A stretch of DNA of 64,000 nt from Blepharisma japonicum (taxonomy: Eukaryota; Ciliophora; Heterotrichea; Heterotrichida; Blepharismidae): positions 124,001 through 188,000 of the forward strand of contig CATKHK010000035.1 in the NCBI GenBank assembly GCA_949751835.1, read 5' to 3'. The notes beneath the pieces were generated by a model. That model saw only the letters and a program-made list of their open reading frames with translations. It did not search any database and was not told the DNA's origin. Position numbers and translations under genes: made by a program. This document shows positions 54,632-64,000 of this stretch, piece by piece (the first letter of the stretch is position 1; each line of letters starts with the position of its first letter).

Positions 54632-55543
54632 TTATAATTTACTTCTATCAAAATTTCTCCATCCTTCAATAATTCTGTTCAAATGAGATTGATTAAGTGT
54701 AATAATGATCCCATTTGGATTAGCTTTGCTCGTTTCTTTATCAAAACGATAGCTGTTTCCATACAAATCAACACCATAGCCATTTAGTGATCTCATTATA
54801 GCTAGAGATGGGCATATATCCCATTTAGAAGTAAAAGGAGAATCTACCAAATATACTGATGCTTGTCCTCTAAGAACAAGAATCGATTTAAATCCGCAGC
54901 CATCCGCATATATAACTCGGTCAGGATGTAAAAATTCCAATAATGCATTTGCCTGTGCTGATTTATGAAGCCTAGATGAAGCAATTGAAAAGTCATCTGA
55001 AAGGCTTGGAGTGAACTGTGAGATATTTGAACATGTTTTATACCAAACTCCAACATCCACTCCTCCAAAATAAGAAGGATAATTCTCTCCAAATGGCTGA
55101 TGAATGACCCCAAAAATTGGATTTTCATCGTAGGCGACCCCAATTAAAGTAGTAACTCCTTCCAAATCTCCCATTACAAAATTTTTCGTCCCATCTAAGG
55201 GGTCAATTCATATTGTAATTCGTTGAATATCCAAATCTCTATCAGAATTAGAAAATAATTCCAAAGGTTCTGGCTCAATTTCGACCGAGCTATGTAGGTC
55301 TTACTCGTTTTCATTAACTTCTATTGTTTCCTCACCAACTATTTGTAGCCCAGGAAAATATCTGAGAAGAGTCGCTGATATGATCTTTTGGGAACCTATA
55401 TCTGCAGCTGTGCAAGGATTATCATAGGACTTATCAAAAGCATTGAGATTTCTGCTATTTCAAACGTTTCTTATGACTCTTCCAGCTTGATCTCCTAGGC
55501 GAACACATGCCGAAAATAAAGCTGAAGCTTTGACTGTGGCCAT
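54632..55543 (-). CDS. BPNT1: 3'(2'),5'-bisphosphate nucleotidase-like (BPNT1)
   Basis: Exons 55543-55305 and 55289-54632, 298 aa. Opens MATVKASALFSACVRLGDQAG. Metal-site motifs: GEET near residue 70, then I-W-I-D-P-L-D-G-T-K-N-F (W by UGA, residues ~106-117) and C-terminal S-K-W-D-I-C-P-S (W-D of the family). Li+-sensitive IMPase-fold enzymes of this type remove the 3' phosphate from PAP in sulphate metabolism. BPNT1 is favoured over plain inositol monophosphatase by the segment G-V-T-T-L-I-G-V-A-Y and by length. Splicing is needed for the second half. Confidence 0.85.
55290..55304 (-). other. Intron, 15 nt
   Basis: Coding strand GTAAGACCTACATAG; phase 2, removing a TAA and joining E-N to D-S-V-E. 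Confidence 0.88.
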
Positions 55544-55985
55544 TTTCCAAAAAATTAGTTGATGATCCACAGCGAGATTAGATGTTTAATTGCAATTTTT
55601 AGTTGTTAACTTTAACCTTTTAATAGCACAGGAAAAGGAGCACGACTAAAAAATTTTAAATTCAAATATTTCTCGATATTCCACAAACATTTCCCTAATC
55701 TTAATTTAAAAAAAAAATTGAGAAGCTTATAATTGCTGGAAGAACCAGGAAAAATGCTCCCACTTGGTATGCTAATTAAAAAGAGGACTGCAGTTTGTTA
55801 TGTATGGCTTTGGAGATAAATAAATACATTTCGTTAAGGATTATTTATAACATTCTTTGAATGTGGCGAACTTTTATTCAAGCAAATGCATCTCTAAGCG
55901 ACTTATCATCTAAAGACAAAGCACATTTACAGTTAAATTTGACTACCAACTTATCAAATAATTTTATTAAAGTTATTCTTCAAAA
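55544..55985. other. Intergenic spacer
   Basis: 442 bp, AT-rich. A 72-codon plus-strand ORF (55861-56079) overlaps the antisense gene's C-terminus and lacks family features; judged chance. Confidence 0.4.
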
Positions 55986-56603
55986 TTATATGTGGCCAGT
56001 TTTTCTTGCTTTTACACTTACGTTGCCAATAACCAAAGGCTTGATTGAAGTAGAGTTCATTGCCATAATAACTAAATAGAAGGCATCATTTGTATAGTGA
56101 GATGTGACTTCATTTATCACAACATTACTGAAATAAACAAACCCATCGGAATACATCACAGATTCTGTTGTTCCTCTGATGATCTTTTTACCTGAAATAT
56201 TCAATTTTAATAGCTTGGGAGGGTTTTCACTGCTAAATAGCAAAACCTTAAATTTTTGAGTATTTGGGATCTGGATTTGAATTTCGTTTTTATCAACCAC
56301 AAATACCCGCAGTTCAAAACCCTTTTCTTTGTAGATCACAGAAGGAAGAGGATCTGCGAGCTGGATGAAGTGCACGAAATTATTATTTGCTGAGGCCCAC
56401 TGGAAAATTTGGTCTATTTGAGCATGTTCATCGGCCAGCAAATTTGGCTGGCTTGGGCTCGAATTAGAATGATTTATCAATTTTATTTGTTCAATGATAT
56501 TGTCAAGCGAATCACTTATTTGCTTATTGGCAACCACGATTTGGTTGACTATTTGCTGCTGTAGAACTAACATGTTTACGAATTCATCAGTAATGCTGTA
56601 CAT
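55986..56603 (-). CDS. Hypothetical protein with a beta-rich C-terminal domain
   Basis: 205 aa, unbroken. N-terminal ~60 residues form a helix/coiled coil (LVLQQQIVNQIVVANKQ). From about 85 there is a beta-type domain with a distinctive succession: LPSVIYKEKGFELRVFVVD, LLFSSENPPKLLKLN, K-I-I-R-G-T-T-E-S, F-S-N-V-V-I-N-E-V-T-S-H-Y and V-I-G-N-V-S-V-K-A-R-K. The spacing suggests an Ig-like or transcription-factor-type beta-sandwich, but I do not recognise the family. Confidence 0.6.
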   Translation of the reverse strand: MYSITDEFVNMLVLQQQIVNQIVVANKQISDSLDNIIEQIKLINHSNSSPSQPNLLADEHAQIDQIFQWASANNNFVHFIQLADPLPSVIYKEKGFELRVFVVDKNEIQIQIPNTQKFKVLLFSSENPPKLLKLNISGKKIIRGTTESVMYSDGFVYFSNVVINEVTSHYTNDAFYLVIMAMNSTSIKPLVIGNVSVKARKTGHI

Positions 56604-57086
56604 CTCTTGATTATCTAATTTAGAATTTCTAGAATTGGGGTATAAATGGAAGACATTTATGTTTACTTTTAACTGGCTTAATAAAAAATATCAGCTTTTG
56701 CTTTTATGAGGTCAAACCTTTTATTGTAACAGGTTTTATATAGTTTGATATTAATCTATTTTTTAATAAGGAGTTTTTGATAAAACCCAAAATCTATTAA
56801 TCCTCTGCTGTTTGACAAATTATGTAAAATGGAATTTTGTGATGATATTGAAAGAAATAACAATCTAATATAGATAATTTGAAAATACATTTTGAGCAAT
56901 TTTAATTAAATATGTGAAAAAGCTACGATATAATCTATCTATTTTTGATTTATTATTTCTTACGATAAAAGAGTAATTTCGATATTTATTATTTGAAAGG
57001 TAAATCTTATATATTAATTAGCTTGTTGCATCATTTAGAAAAAGATAAACCCATTAATATATAAACCTAATTATATTACTTATATT
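56604..57086. other. Intergenic spacer
   Basis: 483 bp, AT-rich, 5' of the beta-domain gene and 3' of the acyltransferase. Nothing recognised. Confidence 0.4.
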
Positions 57087-58730
57087 CTAGCTTCCAACCC
57101 AAGAGTGAGGAATAAATTTCCCTATTACTCCATATTTTGGATAAAGGTCAATTTGCTGCCTTGCAAAAAATTCCCAGCTATAAAACATGACTAAAAGCCC
57201 ATTGCCTACTAGGAACATTGACCATACAAAAACATTTAAAAATCGTTTTTCTTGTCTTGAAAAGAACGTGTATATTACTCCAGGCCCTCCAAACATAGCA
57301 AATAAAATTGGATAAAAAAATCCCATCGATACAGCAATAATAAGCTCATGAATAACAGCTGAATAAACAAAAACTAATACAAACCCAACAAACTGAGATA
57401 CTTTTCCTTTTGAGAATCTATACACATCTTGATAAAAGTATTGAAATAGTCATTCGTGCACAACAATATTTCACGTTCTATAGTAAGCATGAAAACTAGT
57501 CACATTCCACCAATCAGTGTAGAATTGTCGGTCTCCAAATCTCATTATTTCAGCCCATAGGTTCTGCCAGCTGTGTAGGATGCCGAAGAACATTAAAACC
57601 AATAGCATAGTGCCTGGAAGCATAATTTGGAACCAAGAAGTCAAGATAAATCTGACTTCCCAAGGCTTGTTCCATGACTCTTTAAAATATGGAATGCAAA
57701 TTGTGTGTAATAATAAATAGACATAAAACATTGTTCCAAACACATTTAGAAGATTGTACACAATGTTCCACCATCTTCTATGTGGTGTTATTCGCGGATA
57801 AGAGTCTCGGTATATGAGAGTTGGAGAGAAAAAATAAAAAAAGAATCTTTTGAGCTCGGTTATAGGATCTTCAATTGTGATCTTTGGAATATTTAGATTT
57901 TCAACTGTAATTCCTTTTTTAGCCATACTTGGATGAATGTATGTAGCATACTCATTAGGTCCATTTCCAAATAAAAGTTTTTCTCTTAAATATGAATGCA
58001 TAGTCATCGACATTCTTGCCATTTCGCAAGTCACAACTAAACCGCTTGCCATTGGAAGATTGAAATGCAAGGACCAATAGCAAGGGCCAATAAACATAAC
58101 TAACTGCATAATAGCATATATTGAAATTCAGACCGGTTTAGACAAGTATCCTTTATGAATAAGTTGTACTAATGGAACGACCAATACGCACCAGCTAGTT
58201 TCAAGCATCCAACCCAAAATCACTAAATGAAACTTTCCAAAGGCCCATGTAAATAGGGATAAATCCAATATGACACCGCTTTCAATATATCCTCTCACGA
58301 TTTCCCCAATACACATGACAAGCATGATTGCAATAAAAATATGATAAACAGTTCTAAAATCTTCATTCTTTAGCATTTTAATCAGCAGACTTGATCTTCT
58401 TCTATGAACTTTTTGAGATAAAATGCAAGTTTTTCCTGAATTTTTCTTTTCATCTAGAACATTGACTTCAACTTCTATGAGCTCATTAATAACTTTATTG
58501 AATTCTGAGTCAAATTCTTTTACTGTCTGATGGATTTTTTCTTTCATTTCCTTTTCTATATTAACCAATGATGAATTGATTTTATTCATCACTTCTTGTC
58601 TAATTTCCTTTAGCCTTGCCTCACAGTGAGCATCTTTCGAACTTAGGTTCTTATCATCTTGAAAGGACTGAAGGAGCTCTATAGCTGAAGAAAGCTGCTT
58701 CTGGATTGAAGAAATATTCTGACCCTCCAT
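57087..58730 (-). CDS. MBOAT O-acyltransferase (SOAT/DGAT1-type)
   Basis: 547 aa joined across UGA/Trp at 58128, 57471 and about 57450; ends in TAG. N-terminal ~100 residues are soluble and coiled-coil-like, followed by about nine TM helices. Family signatures: H-S-W-Q-N-L-W-A-E-I-M-R-F-G-D-R then F-Y-T-D-W-W-N (the F-Y-x-D-W-W-N motif of SOAT/DGAT1), N-I-V-V-H-E-W-L, and the catalytic His in VYSAVIHELIIA. The enzyme esterifies sterol or diacylglycerol with acyl-CoA at the ER; which acceptor cannot be told. The soluble N-terminal extension is typical of the group. Confidence 0.88.
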
Positions 58731-59279
58731 TTATAAGAACTTAAAATGAGTTAAGACAGATAAGAAGTTAAAGAGCTTTTTTCCATATAATTGATTATTA
58801 GAGATTTCTAGAGCATCGAAAATATGTCAACTGAAGCCAGATTTTTGAAAGGAATTAAAAAAACAAAAATGAGAGAAAAAAGAAAATTCGCAAAGATTTT
58901 GTATATTAAAAGAAGATGGAGTTCAGTTTTTATTTAAGCATTATTTCAAAGAAGGCTTTAGAAAAAATTTGCATAAAATTTAGCTAGAATTTTAAGTTTT
59001 ATAAGCTATTTTTCCTTAAAAATAATCTTTGTATTTCAAGTGAAATACATATTTACTAAATCAATATTATATTATATACCTTAATTAGCTAAAATAAACT
59101 ATTTTCTTTTAATTTAGAAAATAGCTTGAATCTATTTTTATATTGCGAAAATGAGATAATATACTAGATATTTTCAGGATATATCTTTAATTCTTAATAA
59201 ATCATTTTTAAGATCTCACTTTTAATAGCATTTAAATCTATATATAAATAATTATCAGGTATATGCACCTTTGAAATTG
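58731..59279. other. Intergenic spacer
   Basis: 549 bp, very AT-rich, between the acyltransferase start and the CK1 stop. A 37-codon plus ORF (58824-58937, Lys/Arg rich) is unsupported. Confidence 0.4.
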
Positions 59280-60338
59280 CTAAAATATATCACACCTTGT
59301 TTTCTGCTTTTTGATTTCCCTTGTCCTTTCATTATAAGATCTTTTCATTCCAAGATTGCTCCCTGTGACTTCACGCTCTCTTCTCTCTATAGGAGGTAGC
59401 TTAACAGCGTCTTCTTCTTTATTTGATCTAAGCTTGCTTCCCCTTCTTATGTACCCTGCATTTCAATCAAAAATTAAGTCATTTTGAAATCCCTCTCTCA
59501 TAAAGGCTTCTTTCAAAATTCTCCTTAAGTAACCATAATCAGGTCTGTCCTCAAACTTAAGCCCTCTACAATATTGTATAAACATGGCTAATTCTGGAGG
59601 AAATCCTCTACAGAGTGTCTCAATAGGTGTGCTCAGCTTTCTTTCCATTATTTTTTGGTACTTGTCTTGCTTTCCTTGTGCAGTAACTCCTTGCCAAGGT
59701 AAAGATCCTTTTAAGAAATACACAATTACATATCCAATGCTTTCTAAGTCATCCCTTCTGCTTTGCTCTATCCCCATGTGCGTGCTTATAGATACATATC
59801 TTGCGGTTCCAGTTAAACTTTTATTTTCTGCATATTGGATATGCTTAGATGTTTTCTGATCTCTAAATTTTTTGGCAAGCCCAAAATCAATTAAATAGAT
59901 AAGGCTGCTTCGGTTACCAATCCCAGCTAAAAAATTGTCAGGCTTTATGTCTCGATGAATAAAATTTTTTGAGTGCAAGTACTCAATTCTGCAAATCATC
60001 TGTTCAGCAACCATAAGTGCAGTTTTCAACGAAAATCTTCGCTTGCATGAATTAAAAAGGTCCTCCAGGCTTTGGCCAAGCAGCTCCATAACCATGACAT
60101 TATAGGTCCCCTCTACTCCAGACCAATACACCATAGGTATGCCTGGAATGCCTTGGATCATTTTTATTACTTTACTTTCATAAATTAATTGAGGGTGCTT
60201 GCTGCTGAGACTTTCTAGCTTTATTGCAACGTCTTCATTCGTTTGAATATTTAGACCTAGGTATATTTCTCCAAAGGAGCCAGCCCCGATTTTTTTGCCA
60301 ACTCTGTATTTTCCTCCGACTCTAATATCATTACTCAT
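59280..60338 (-). CDS. CK1: Casein kinase 1
   Basis: 352 aa; TGA 59463 is Trp and the true stop is TAG at 59280, adding 62 residues. Motifs: [40 protein letters not shown], and the CK1 signature [19 protein letters not shown] (an S-I-S variant of S-I-N). The C-terminal tail is basic ([15 protein letters not shown]) and could direct nuclear or membrane targeting. A constitutive acidic-directed kinase. The tail would be lost if TGA were read as stop. Confidence 0.96.
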
Positions 60339-60587
60339 TTTCTAATTTTATTAATTGAGTCATCTTTAATTAGGGTGCATTCACTTTGGATATTGACAAT
60401 TTTTATAATAAATACAAATTATATTAATCCGATTGTTTAATTTTGCATACTTTTGGCAGAATTTGTTTATATTGGTTAGAGAGAGTCTATTAGGCACGTT
60501 TAAATGATATATAAGTTAGAAATTGCAGAAATAAATTGAATAGTCATAATAAGGAAAATGTCTTGCTTAATTTTATAAAACGAATAT

Positions 60588-61793
60588 ATGAACATTTTAT
60601 TTTTGGGTGTTTTAGTTATATGTTCAGGAATTTCTATGCAAATGAAGCAAGACGAAAGTTCCTCAGTTAGTGATACAACAACAGAGACTGATGTTGAAGA
60701 AACTGATAGCTCTGCGTCAAGTGAAGGTTCTGATGAATCATCAAATCCTGAAGAGGAAGAAGAAACGACTCAAATTAGTTCAGCAGGAAGAATTGGCCAA
60801 GGTATAGAAGAAGTTGGTTCCAAAATAACTGATTTTTCTACCAAAGCAAATGAAAATCTCGAAAATTTAAATGAACAAATGGATATCCAGCAAGAAATAA
60901 ATTCAGATTCAGCTGAGTCTTTACTAAACATTGAAATTGATAAATTAAATATTCAAATTTCAAATATTGACGAACAAATTGCTGCGTTAGAAGAAACATT
61001 GGATCTACTAAAAAAGAATTGTAATAACCTAGATACCTGCTGGGATTGCACATCCAATGATGAATGTGTCTGGTGCATCATCGAAAAGACATGCCACATT
61101 GGCGATTCATTAGGCCCTGCAAATGGAGAATGCACTGAATTCCAATATGGCTCTTGCTCCTCACATGGCTGCGAGCAGTATAACAGCTGCGATATATGTT
61201 TATCCGATACTCAATGTGGGTGGTGTGCGAAAGGTGAATATTGTTTATCAGGTCATGGTTTTTATAGTGATGTATGTGAAGATGACTATTTTTATCATCA
61301 AGAAGGGCAAAATGAATGCCCAGAATCTCAAAATAATAAAAATGATATTGATAATAACGAAGACGAAATTTCTGAAATTGAGAGCAATATTGAGTTTCTA
61401 GAAGACTCAAAAGACGAATTATATGAAGAAATCAGCGATATTGAGCGGCATATTACCAGCATTGTCAAAAAAGCTGCGGAAACTGTCGATATTTCTGGAC
61501 CAATTGATGGAAACGACTATGATGGCTTCAGTGACACTGCTGACAAGCAGGCTGAAGAAGAAAAAGAAGACGAAAGAAATTATCAAGAAGAAATCTGGGA
61601 TTGGTGGGTAAATAACACTTCTAATGAAATTAGCGAAACTGTGGAAACAGAATATGATGGTTTAGTTGAGTCTCTTGAAAGCTATCAAGTAGAAGATGAA
61701 GAAGACACACAGGAAGTAACAGAATCAACAGAATCCACAACTGAAGAAGACACAGTTGTTTCTTTTCTCTCACTTATGATTAAAAACAAATAA
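60588..61793 (+). CDS. Secreted acidic coiled-coil protein with PSI-like Cys modules
   Basis: 401 aa, unbroken. Signal peptide (MNILFLGVLVICSGISM), then an acidic Ser/Asp/Glu/Thr region (20-70), a coiled coil (75-145), and two PSI-type Cys modules near 148-240 (CWDCTSNDECVWCIIEKTC; CDICLSDTQCGWCAKGEYC). A second coiled coil and a long acidic Thr/Glu tail follow. PSI domains occur in extracellular receptors and adhesion proteins. No transmembrane helix; likely secreted or a secretory-granule matrix protein. Confidence 0.75.
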   Translation: MNILFLGVLVICSGISMQMKQDESSSVSDTTTETDVEETDSSASSEGSDESSNPEEEEETTQISSAGRIGQGIEEVGSKITDFSTKANENLENLNEQMDIQQEINSDSAESLLNIEIDKLNIQISNIDEQIAALEETLDLLKKNCNNLDTCWDCTSNDECVWCIIEKTCHIGDSLGPANGECTEFQYGSCSSHGCEQYNSCDICLSDTQCGWCAKGEYCLSGHGFYSDVCEDDYFYHQEGQNECPESQNNKNDIDNNEDEISEIESNIEFLEDSKDELYEEISDIERHITSIVKKAAETVDISGPIDGNDYDGFSDTADKQAEEEKEDERNYQEEIWDWWVNNTSNEISETVETEYDGLVESLESYQVEDEEDTQEVTESTESTTEEDTVVSFLSLMIKNK

Positions 61794-61828
61794 TTTTTAT
61801 ATAAATATTTGACGAAAATTCTAGCAAG

Positions 61829-62956
61829 ATGGAAGGGAAAACAGAATTTGACAAACTCATGCGTGAAGCTGTGGCTTTAAAAACAGCTCAGCTCAGTAAA
61901 GCTCGTACTAAATTTGATAGCTGGCCACAATTCCATCAAGCGGGGCTTTATTATTCAGATTCTTTTAAAAGTATCAGAGATTCAAGTGTAAACACAAAAA
62001 TTTCAGCATTTGAGCAGAAGAAAAATGAAGGTACAGAACTATTTAAGCAAGAAGAATTCCAAAAAGCTTTATTTAAGTATGAAGAAGCCTTGACCGTGTT
62101 TAGATGGGTAGACAATAAAAATAAAAATTGGAAAAATAGCGGAATTGAAGATTCAGATCTGACAGTACACAATGAAGAGCCAAATGAAGAAGCTAAACAG
62201 TGTGTGATTGCGATTTATCTGAATATTGCACTATGCAATATAAAGCTGGAGATATGAAAAGAAGCAGTCAGAGCTTGTGATGAAGTACTAAAAATTGACC
62301 CGAAAAATACAAAAGCCCTTTATAGGAAGTCACAAGCAATGACAATGCCTGCAAGCTCTGGAATAAATGATTATAAAGATGCCTTGAAATTGTTAAAAGA
62401 AGCAGCTTTAATTGATCCTAAAAATGCAGCAATAAGACAAAAGATCACAGAATTTAAAGATTTTATTCAGGACCAAACAGAGAAATCTAAACAGACCTTT
62501 AATTCTTTTTTTAAAAAACCTTCATATGATGATGCAGCGCCCCAACCAAAACAGAATTCTGCTGCTGAAATTGAAGATATGATTGAGAAAGGAGAAATTA
62601 TGGTAAAAGATCTCTTATCAAATGGACAACAAACTGAAGCAAAAAATTTGAGAAAAAAAATAAATAAGATGAAAAAATATAGAAGAGATGCAAAAAAAGC
62701 AATAATGGATTTTGAAAATCCAAGCAAAGAAATGCTTGAACAAGCAGAAAAGTTTGGATTGGACCTAACAGACCCTCTTGTAAAATCAGAACTGAAAAGA
62801 CTTAAAGAGCAAGGGGTTCAGCCATTACCAAACACTCCGAGAAAACCAAAAGAAGCATGGAGTGGATGGTTTTGGATTTTAGTCATATTTGTTTCAGTTC
62901 TGATATTAGTGTCTTATTTATATGAGAGTAGCTATGATAATCTATATAATTCGTAA
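61829..62956 (+). CDS. TPR protein with C-terminal membrane anchor
   Basis: 375 aa; one UGA/Trp (62255). Three TPR helix pairs near 60-185 (KKNEGTELFKQEEFQKALF; AIYLNIALCNIKLE; EVLKIDPKNTKALYRKSQAM) are arranged as in FKBP8/FKBP-type or HSP90-binding TPR domains. A Lys-rich helical region and a single C-terminal transmembrane helix follow (FWILVIFVSVLILVSYLY). This tail-anchored layout suggests a cytosolic TPR on the ER or mitochondrial outer membrane. No peptidyl-prolyl isomerase domain is present. Confidence 0.78.
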
Positions 62957-64000
62957 TCAAATTAAATTCTTTATAATTTTTAATGAAGTGATCTTCCAAC
63001 GAGAAAAATATTTAGAATGATTTTTGCTATAAAAAATGGTAGCATAAATAACTTTCAAGGATTAAACAAAGGTCCTTGATGCAAGTTTGAGATATACTTT
63101 ATTTTGCATCATTTTAGTTGGAGTCTGCCATGATTAATTTTAAAAAGAAATAATAATCATCCACGTCAACTTTCTCGATGGATTTTGAAATTTTCTTATT
63201 TGAATTTATTCCAACAATCGGACTTATTTATGCAATAATATGACTATTTTAAATTAAAGAATTATCAATTTAATTTCTATTGGGTTCTGAACGGTATGTT
63301 AAAAATTAAAATCAAACTAGCTTTATGAATTTAATGGCTTTTCAAGTCTTATAAATTTTTTAGTAAATACCTTAAAGAACCCAAGAGATGAACAAGAAAT
63401 CAATCCGAAGGAGCGGCAGTGGCTATTGGTCAGCATCAACAACGGAAAGTGAAGATAGTAAGAAGCCCTGCTTTTTTCTCGCGAAGTGGACTGTAGCTCC
63501 CGATCCCCGAAGTCTGCCTTTTCCAAGCTTTACTGACTTGAGATCCAATAATTCCAAGACTTATAGTACCTAAATCATTCTTTCTTAGTTTGATTCTTGA
63601 TGACTTTAAGACATCAGAGGCAAATTAAGAATGAAGCGAACTAAAGTAAATGAGTTGAATAAAATTAGGACTAACAGTAAGAATTAAATTCCTAAAGTAA
63701 TTTGAATTCAATTTTATGCTAAGAAAAAGTCTAACAGAACTTTGGAAAAATTAGCATATGTCAGAATGAAACCCTTTTATTTTTCTTATAAGTGTGCTTC
63801 ATAAATAATGAATATTTTTATCTGAAGCGCAAAATAAAAAATACCTAGAAGCTATAATTCCAAAAGAGCAATTATAGATTATTAATTTCGGGAAAAAATA
63901 TATGTGACTTATCATGTGAAGATAACTGCTGTTTTAGAGTTTAGTTGGAATATATTCAGTGATACTACTATATTTCAATTCTAATATTTCAACCCTTATA
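62957..64000. other. Terminal gene-poor kilobase with GC-richer island
   Basis: No convincing gene. Bases 63375-63560 are distinctly GC-richer and lower in A/T runs than the rest, with short open frames on both strands (63388-63573 plus; 63323-63526 minus) that show no family features and cannot both be real. The remainder is AT-rich spacer. Confidence 0.35.

Noticed and set aside
55861-56079. 72-codon plus ORF
   Set aside because: Overlaps the 3' end of the antisense beta-domain gene and lacks domain features.
58824-58937. 37-codon Lys/Arg-rich ORF
   Set aside because: Short, low complexity and unsupported in an AT-rich spacer.
63388-63573. 61-codon plus ORF and overlapping minus ORF as genes
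   Set aside because: Mutually overlapping, no family features, no clear start context; left as an unexplained GC-richer island.

Overview
This window is nuclear DNA from a ciliate that reads UGA as tryptophan. Nearly every long gene is cut at in-frame TGA codons that fall on conserved Trp positions (DIWSAG in GSK3, WIDPLDGT in BPNT1, the polo-box Trp). No gene assigned here ends in TGA; all end in TAA or TAG. Eight ultra-short GTA...AG introns were found: six of 15 nt, one of 17 and one of 20. AT-rich spacers, UGA=Trp, TAA/TAG stops and 15-nt introns together point to a heterotrich such as Blepharisma, most likely macronuclear DNA. The genus is inferred, not proven. No rRNA, tRNA, CRISPR array, telomere or intact transposon was recognised.

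Layout. 1-5.9 kb: 3' part of a LanC-like gene, a secreted sphingomyelinase-type phosphodiesterase, a coiled-coil protein, and a cyclic-nucleotide-gated K+ channel with a CCHC knuckle. 6.3-10.4 kb: two GSK3 paralogues flanking an outer-dynein-arm docking-complex-like coiled coil. 10.7-22 kb: TBL2-like WD40, TPR protein, kinesin-2-like and kinesin-1-like genes in tandem, Polo-like kinase, a SAXO axonemal protein, and a tiny putatively acylated coiled coil. 22.7-30.7 kb: CDPK, importin-beta-3-type karyopherin, Tim17-family protein, ankyrin protein, TBC RabGAP, OST-alpha-like membrane protein. 30.7-35.6 kb: SCC2/NIPBL cohesin loader with a PHD finger, and CKS1. 35.9-37.8 kb: a tandemly duplicated chimeric pseudogene island (EF-1alpha 5' fragments plus a broken PP2C gene). 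38-48.3 kb: SOSS-B, IFT70, a three-intron EF-hand gene, a coiled-coil gene, a Cys-rich secreted protein, ARP6, a small membrane protein, Rpn11, an LSD1 zinc-ribbon protein and a MORN protein. 48.4-63 kb: a coiled coil with a Cys/His cluster, Maf-like protein, second Cys-rich secreted protein, second CDPK, BPNT1, an unknown protein, an MBOAT acyltransferase, CK1, a PSI-domain secreted protein and a TPR-TM protein. The last kilobase has no convincing gene but holds a GC-richer island.

Themes: cilia and microtubules (ODA docking, two kinesins, SAXO, IFT70, PLK), signalling (GSK3 x2, PLK, CDPK x2, CK1, CNG channel, EF-hand proteins) and chromosome or protein homeostasis (SCC2, CKS1, ARP6, SOSS-B, Rpn11). 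These are neighbours on a compact genome, not operons. Spacers run from about 30 to 700 bp. The least ordinary items are the EF1A/PP2C pseudogene island, the TBC intron with two acceptors 4 nt apart, the near-invariant intron architecture, and the channel with a zinc-knuckle motif.
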